From the NCBI GenBank assembly GCA_900545865.1, contig URAN01000028.1, forward strand, positions 1 to 36,249: 36,249 nt of DNA, read 5' to 3'. The notes beneath the pieces are model-generated. The model ran no database searches. It had not been told where the DNA came from and worked only from the letters and a program-made list of their open reading frames with translations. Position 1 is the first letter of the stretch. The number at the start of each line of letters is the position of its first letter. A program made the translations under genes and the position numbers. This stretch comes from an uncultured Eubacteriales bacterium (GTDB lineage Bacteria > Bacillota > Clostridia > Monoglobales > Monoglobaceae). Positions 32,801 through 36,249 of the stretch are shown here, in pieces.

Positions 32801-33391
32801 TTGGTCAACAAGACCTTTAAGATCGTCATAGTCCATAACCTCTACCTTTTGGATTTCGTGAGAGGTTCTGAATCCGTCAAAGAAATGCAGGAAAGGAACT
32901 CTGCCTTTTATTGCCGCAAGGTGAGCCACCCCGGCAAGATCCATAACCTCTTGAACGCCGCCCGATGCAAGCATCGCAAAGCCCGTCTGACGACAGGCCA
33001 TAACGTCCTGGTGGTCACCGAATATGTTCAGCGCGTGCGCCGCAAGCGCTCTTGCGCTAACATGAAAAACAGTAGGTAAAAGTTCACCTGCGATTTTATA
33101 CATATTGGGTATCATAAGCAACAATCCCTGCGACGCCGTGAACGTGGTTGTCAACGCGCCGCCCTGAAGCGAACCGTGAACCGCGCCGGCCGCGCCTGCC
33201 TCGGATTGCATCTCAACAACCTCAACAGTTTGTCCGAAAATGTTTTTCTGACCCTTTGCACTCCACTCATCGACATACTCTGCCATTGTGGACGAGGGCG
33301 TAATAGGATAGATAGCTGCGACTTCCGTGAACGCATATGCACAATGCGCAGCGGCACAGTTACCATCCATGGTTTTAAAATGTTTAGCCAT
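29861..33391 (-). CDS. nifJ: Pyruvate:ferredoxin (flavodoxin) oxidoreductase
   Basis: Oxidises pyruvate with CoA to acetyl-CoA and CO2, reducing ferredoxin; the central enzyme of pyruvate fermentation in anaerobes. All domains are fused in one chain of 1176 residues. The N-terminal domain has YPITPSSTMAEYVDEW, then the transketolase-C-like and EKR domains. Two 4Fe-4S clusters follow (CIQCNQCSLVCP from Cys690, and CLGCGVCANVCP). The thiamine-diphosphate domain has CAGCGETPYIKL, NATGCTSIWGG, GDGWAYDIGYGG and YSNTGGQSSKATP. I start at the ATG at 33391 after AGGAGG; an upstream extension to 33517 overlaps the promoter. Monocistronic. Confidence 0.97.
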   Translation of the reverse strand: MAKHFKTMDGNCAAAHCAYAFTEVAAIYPITPSSTMAEYVDEWSAKGQKNIFGQTVEVVEMQSEAGAAGAVHGSLQGGALTTTFTASQGLLLMIPNMYKIAGELLPTVFHVSARALAAHALNIFGDHQDVMACRQTGFAMLASGGVQEVMDLAGVAHLAAIKGRVPFLHFFDGFRTSHEIQKVEVMDYDDLKGLVDQDALKAFKDRALNPEHPVLRGTAQNGDIYFQGREAANKYYEAVPDIVAEYMDEISKITGRTYKPFNYYGAADATDVIVAMGSVCQALQETVDYLNASGRKVGVLEVHLYRPFSAKYFFNVMPDTVKRIAVLDRTKEPGALGDPLYLDVCSLYKGCKDAPTIIGGRYGLGSKDTTPTQLVAVFDNLASDEPKNEFTIGIVDDVTNHSLELGERINAAPEGTTRCKFWGFGSDGTVGANKDAIKIIGDNTDLYAQAYFDYDSKKSGGVTMSHLRFGKTPIRSTYLLDEADYIACHKPAYIYQYDVLDGLKKGGTFLLNCVWKPDELDEKLPAHVKKYIADNDINFYIINAVDVAVKVGLGPTRINMVTQSAFFKLSEVIPFDKAVTLIKEAIKKTYGKKGDEIVKMNCDAVDGAIDALVKIDVPSEWKDAVETENVDNDRPEFIKKIVDPVNAQRGNKLPVSVFEGREDGTFETGTSRYEKRGVAVLVPEWQIDNCIQCNQCSLVCPHAAIRPVLVDADEKAAAPAAFETKKAIGKELGGLEYRMQVSPLDCLGCGVCANVCPAPKGKALVMKPIDDVTPTEEPNWEYGINEVSNKAKLVDISANIKNSQFAQPYLEFSGACAGCGETPYIKLITQLFGNRMIVANATGCTSIWGGSAPSMPYCKDKDGRGPAWANSLFEDNAEFGLGMVKANKKIKATLSARMDEVKDSVSHELAAAFAEWQENKEDAKASQAAADKIEKLIKDADMSNAAVKEIADRCDYLVKRSQWVFGGDGWAYDIGYGGLDHVIASGEDINIFVVDTEVYSNTGGQSSKATPTAAVAKFAASGKRVKKKDLGMIATTYGYVYVAQIALGANPAQALKAIKEAEAYPGPSLVIAYAPCINHGIKAKGGMGNSIAEEKKAVETGYWHLWRFNPELAEEGKNPFVLDSKEPTGKIVDFMMGENRYLMLKKGYPEIADKLFEKAERDLTERYETYKRMAKD

Positions 33392-33431
33392 TAAGCCATA
33401 ACCTCCTGGTATATAATTTATACTATAACTA

Positions 33432-33460
33432 AGTATAACATAAGATATATGAAATTTCAA
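33432..33460 (-). promoter_or_regulatory. SigA-type promoter of pyruvate:ferredoxin oxidoreductase
   Basis: On the minus strand TTGAAA (33460-33455), 17-base spacer, TATACT (33437-33432). The start would be about 35 bases before the ATG. Confidence 0.75.
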
Positions 33461-33532
33461 TGGCTTTTTTAATTTTCGTGTAGAAAACAGCGCCATGTTT
33501 TTGTATAAAATACACAAAAACAGGAAAAAGTG

Positions 33533-34002
33533 TCAGCATTTATCCATTTTTTTACTTTTATTATCGACATATTCGTCGGCAATCAACATATTTTCGCACC
33601 CACTCGGGGTCGTTATAGTTACCTGATTTGTTCAAAACACAGCCATAGCATAAATCCGTCGATATTTCATCAATCACATCATATAATTCTAAATTATCAA
33701 GCCACTTTTGTTCTATATTGTCAAATTCCAATAATGCTATGCAGAAATTCTTTAGTCATTTGCCGTGCGGACAAAAACGAATCTGTATTTTCACACCCAT
33801 AAACGCATTTATCCGCTGAAAAAAACTTTTTATCAAATCTGTAATTCTCTAATTCATTTATCTCATTCGGCAAAAATACCCTGACATTTTCCTGTTCGTC
33901 TCTCGTCAGTTTTATTTTAACTTTTTTATTTTCTATGTAATAATATCCCTTTTCAAATATGCTCAACGTATCGTTGAGCATTTCTATACCGTTATTCATC
34001 AT
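33533..34002 (-). pseudogene. Decayed gene: N-terminus of a PARG-like macrodomain protein joined to out-of-frame coding debris
   Basis: From an ATG at 34002 with a good GGGAGAG site, 93 residues are open (to 33721). They match the start of the TIGR02452/DUF2263 family of microbial poly(ADP-ribose) glycohydrolase-like macrodomain proteins: LNDTLSIFEKGYYYIENKK, VRVFLPNEINELENY, CVYGCENTDSFLSARQM. The macrodomain core with its PGGG loop is missing. A second frame, open from about 33755 to 33561, encodes a protein-like stretch with IEQKWLDNLELYDVIDEIS and SGNYNDPEWVRKYVD; a third frame (33589-33533) continues with MLIADEYVDNKSKKMDK. The successive shifts suggest deletion and frameshift decay. The region is clearly more AT-rich than its neighbours, as in transferred DNA. 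The family call rests on memory of the N-terminal pattern. Confidence 0.55.
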
Positions 34003-34212
34003 AACTTCTCTCCCTTTAAATCAATATTTTCTTTAAAGCTGTCAAGCTCTCGCCTTTTGTTGCAAGCCCTGTGTCCCGTTCGTGCCTGCACCAAAAGATT
34101 GCAACTGCTCTGTATTCTTTATTATAACATACAGAGCCGCAAAAATCAAATTTCATTTTCTCAGCCATTCAAAACTCTCGATTTTATCCGCCTCTTTCCG
34201 CTAAAATTAAGT

Positions 34213-35232
34213 CTATTTTTCAAATCTTTTCCATGGCACATCAACAGTGATATTTTTCGTTATCATATCGTATATGTGGCACAAAAGCGGAAATTTTGAC
34301 AAATTCTCGCCCCTCTGTTTTAACGCATCGACAACAACCTGTGCTATCGCAACGGATTCGAGCGTCACGCCTTTGAGCTTCTCGCGTGCCTGTGTAAAGG
34401 TCATACCACGCCCGAGAAACGCTCCGATTTTTCTGGTTCGTCCGCCAAACACTGTCACGTATAAATCCCCGGCGTTGTACAGTATTTCGTTCGCACATCC
34501 GCCCGCAATCCTCAAAAGTTCAATCGTTTCGCGTACACTTTGTGCAAAAAGCGCCGCTTGCGGATTGTATTCTTCCGCACATCCGATGCCGTTTTTATTC
34601 TCCGCCATTCCTATTGCAAGTGCAACCCCGAGCGCATAAGCGTTTTTCATCGCAACGGCGGTTTCGAGTCCTATCACATCATCGGTGATATTTATATGAT
34701 AATAATCGGTAGCCAGCATATTTTTTATCTTTTTCAGAATCTCTATATCGTGACCGCAGAACGCGACAAACGTATGATGCCTGTCGGCAAGTTCAAAGCT
34801 TATACATGGACCGCCGATTGCATTTAGCGAAATACCGCCACAACCCGGCTTTGTTGCCAAATAATCGGGAAATGACACAAATTCGCCGTCATTCGTTGTA
34901 TGCAAACCTTTTGTTATCGAAATAACGGGCAGGCTTTTCGGAATCTTAGGCAAAACTTCATCACTGAACCACTCTATGCCGAAACTGCTGACGCCGCCGA
35001 TGAGCAGGTCACAACCCTCCAATGCCGTATTGAGTTCCTCAATCTGATAACATTCCACCCCATCGGGCAGACGTCTTTTAAGCGTAATATGATACCCATC
35101 GGTTTTTGCACGGTCGATTATCTCTCTGTCGAGCGGCGTTCCGACAAGTCTTACTTTATGTCCGTTATCACACGCGGGAAAAGCCATTGCCGAACCCATC
35201 ATTCCCGAACCCACTATTGTTATTGTACCCAT
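34213..35232 (-). CDS. GpsA-like NAD(P)-dependent glycerol-3-phosphate dehydrogenase family protein
   Basis: A 339-residue protein of the glycerol-3-phosphate dehydrogenase fold. The Rossmann motif VGSGMMGSAM opens it; later come SITKGLHT (usual KGL block), AIGGPCISFELADR in place of the usual GPS-E-A block, and METAVAMKNAYALG-like ETAVAMKNAYALGV containing the position of the catalytic lysine. The dinucleotide-domain segment GGVSSFGIEW replaces the usual A-V-P-S motif. These differences suggest a divergent paralogue that may act on another polyol phosphate, or a remote GpsA. It is transcribed divergently from a DeoR-family regulator across 250 bases, a common layout for catabolic sugar- or polyol-phosphate genes. 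No clear ribosome-binding site other than a GGAGG-like stretch (CGGAGG) about 9 bases upstream. Confidence 0.75.
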   Translation of the reverse strand: MGTITIVGSGMMGSAMAFPACDNGHKVRLVGTPLDREIIDRAKTDGYHITLKRRLPDGVECYQIEELNTALEGCDLLIGGVSSFGIEWFSDEVLPKIPKSLPVISITKGLHTTNDGEFVSFPDYLATKPGCGGISLNAIGGPCISFELADRHHTFVAFCGHDIEILKKIKNMLATDYYHINITDDVIGLETAVAMKNAYALGVALAIGMAENKNGIGCAEEYNPQAALFAQSVRETIELLRIAGGCANEILYNAGDLYVTVFGGRTRKIGAFLGRGMTFTQAREKLKGVTLESVAIAQVVVDALKQRGENLSKFPLLCHIYDMITKNITVDVPWKRFEK

Positions 35233-35328
35233 TTGTTTTCCTCCGTTTCGGTTCGAGCAAGCACCGAATAAAACCCTCGGTTTTAGAATGTAATAAATTT
35301 TTATGTTTCAACAGTAATCGGTGTCTGC

Positions 35329-35357
35329 TTGACAAAAATAATTTTTTATTATAAAAT
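35329..35357 (+). promoter_or_regulatory. SigA-type promoter reading towards the DeoR gene
   Basis: TTGACA (35329-35334), 17-base spacer, TAAAAT (35352-35357). It would give a leader of about 120 bases. A weaker alternative nearer the gene is TTGTGA (35421-35426), 18 bases, TACAAT (35445-35450). Confidence 0.6.
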
Positions 35358-35365
35358 ACAAGTAA

Positions 35366-35394
35366 TTTATAGCACAATGTTCAACACTTGTCAA
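35366..35394 (-). promoter_or_regulatory. SigA-type promoter reading towards the GpsA-like gene
   Basis: On the minus strand TTGACA (35394-35389), 17-base spacer, TATAAA (35371-35366). It faces the plus-strand promoter at 35329-35357, with start points only a few bases apart. Confidence 0.6.
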
Positions 35395-35482
35395 TAATAT
35401 TTAAAAATATGTTTTACATATTGTGAATTATTCAAAAAACGCAGTACAATTATACAAAAACAAACAAAGGTTGTGATTATTT

Positions 35483-36211
35483 ATGATTAAAAACGAACGT
35501 TTTGACACCATTATGGAAATCCTAAAACAAGAGAAATACAGTACCCCGAACGACCTGGCAAAGCGGCTGTATGTTTCGCCCGTGACAATTCGGCGCGACC
35601 TAAAAAAACTTGAAAGCGACGGACTTGTAAGCACCTGTTACGGCGGTGTTTCAATCGTTTCTCACGATAACAGGGATGTCCCCCTCGCGGTGAGAGAGAA
35701 TTTCAATGAGAATATAAAGCTTTCTGTCGCAAAGAAAGCGGCGGCACTCATCACCAACGGGAGTACAGTCTTTATAGACGCGTCATCAACCGCGTCATTT
35801 GTCGCGAATTTTATAGAACCCGAACAAAACATTACTGTAATAACCAACGGAATAAAGGCTCTTACCATACTTTCACAAAGACACATTCGCGCCTATTGCA
35901 CCGGCGGTCGACTTATCAATAACTCGCTTGCTTTCACCGGTGCAATTGCGCTCAGAACAATAGGAGGTATGCACGCCGACTTTATGTTCTTTTCGTCACA
36001 AGGGCTGAGCCGCAACGGAAAAATAACCGATTTTTCGGAATCCGAAACGGAGTTGCGTATGGCGATGCTTGAACATTCGACCCATAGATATTTTTTATGC
36101 GACAACTCAAAAATCGGAAAGACGTTTTTATTCAACGTATGCAACGCGGACGATATAGACGGCGTAATATGTGACATTGATTATCGTCCGCAGGAATCGA
36201 GTAGAGGCTAA
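35483..36211 (+). CDS. DeoR-family transcriptional regulator, C-terminus probably altered by an intron
   Basis: Sugar-phosphate-responsive repressor of the DeoR/GlpR type, 242 residues. The N-terminal winged helix reads RFDTIMEILKQEKYSTPNDL, VSPVTIRRDLKKLESDGLV and CYGGV; the effector domain has FIDASSTASFVANFI, ITNGIKALTIL, CTGGRLI and FFSSQGLSRNGKITDFSESE. The ribosome-binding site is AAAGG, somewhat distant. The frame runs on past 36196, where the sequence becomes that of a probable antisense group II intron end; the last four codons (Ser-Ser-Arg-Gly) appear to be intron-derived, and DeoR proteins usually continue for another ten or so residues. It likely controls the divergent GpsA-like gene. 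Confidence 0.88.
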   Translation: MIKNERFDTIMEILKQEKYSTPNDLAKRLYVSPVTIRRDLKKLESDGLVSTCYGGVSIVSHDNRDVPLAVRENFNENIKLSVAKKAAALITNGSTVFIDASSTASFVANFIEPEQNITVITNGIKALTILSQRHIRAYCTGGRLINNSLAFTGAIALRTIGGMHADFMFFSSQGLSRNGKITDFSESETELRMAMLEHSTHRYFLCDNSKIGKTFLFNVCNADDIDGVICDIDYRPQESSRG

Positions 36212-36249
36212 CTCTTAATGAGCTTCGCCCCTCTCACACCACCGTGCGT
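36196..36249 (-). mobile_element. Probable 3' end of a group II intron (partial, window edge)
   Basis: Read on the minus strand, 36249-36196 begins ACGCACGGTGGTGTGAGAGG, which I recognise as the 3' strand of domain V and start of domain VI of a common bacterial group II intron type. Domain VI folds: 36235-36230 pairs with 36207-36203 and 36201, leaving a single bulged A at 36202, seven bases before the proposed 3' splice site CTCGAT (36201-36196). An inner hairpin pairs 36224-36220 with 36214-36210. The rest, with any reverse-transcriptase gene, would lie beyond the right edge. Confidence 0.6.

Overview
The window reads as chromosomal DNA of an endospore-forming, anaerobic member of the Bacillota, class Clostridia. 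The reasons are the forespore sigma cluster (spoIIAA-spoIIAB-sigF) joined to spoVAC-spoVAD, dacF, a SpoIIIE/FtsK translocase, a SpoID-type (SpoIID/LytB) protein, HrcA/CIRCE control of groESL, S-layer-homology (SLH) surface proteins and a pyruvate:ferredoxin oxidoreductase. An uncultured gut-type Oscillospirales-like lineage is my guess; no species can be named from the sequence.

Layout. 1-2882 (minus): spoIIAA, spoIIAB, sigF, spoVAC and the start of spoVAD, cut by the left edge. 3166-7829 (plus): dacF, spoIIIE/ftsK and an HU gene. 8113-10229 (minus): groES-groEL behind a perfect CIRCE operator. 10464-15340 (plus): a 2-keto-3-deoxygluconate-type sugar kinase, then two secreted SLH proteins, one with a CAP domain, that share an unrecognised repeat module. 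15705-18730 (minus): a membrane GT2 glycosyltransferase followed by glmS. 18979-21286 (minus): a polar amino acid ABC transporter. 21535-23709 (minus): queA-tgt for queuosine. 24032-25468 (minus): SpoIID-like protein. 25838-29795 (plus): asd-dapA-dapB, a free-standing aspartokinase-type tandem ACT protein, and a YgjP-like metallopeptidase. 29861-33391 (minus): pyruvate:ferredoxin oxidoreductase. 33533-34002 (minus): AT-rich gene wreckage that begins as a PARG-like macrodomain protein. 34213-36211: divergent GpsA-like dehydrogenase and DeoR-family regulator. The right edge holds what looks like the 3' end of a group II intron lying antisense in the end of the DeoR gene.

How the parts work together. 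SpoIIAA/SpoIIAB/SigF form the partner switch that starts forespore transcription; SpoIIIE pumps the chromosome into the forespore; SpoVAC/SpoVAD load dipicolinic acid; DacF and SpoIID work on peptidoglycan. Asd-DapA-DapB feed diaminopimelate into that same wall, and GlmS supplies glucosamine-6-phosphate for it. Most transcription units carry recognisable vegetative promoters with 17-bp spacers, and many end in clear intrinsic terminators.

No complete new defence or mobile system is visible. The most interesting items are the shared SLH-protein repeat module, the stand-alone ACT regulator in the dap operon, the probable antisense intron end, the decayed macrodomain locus, and a dispersed intergenic repeat.
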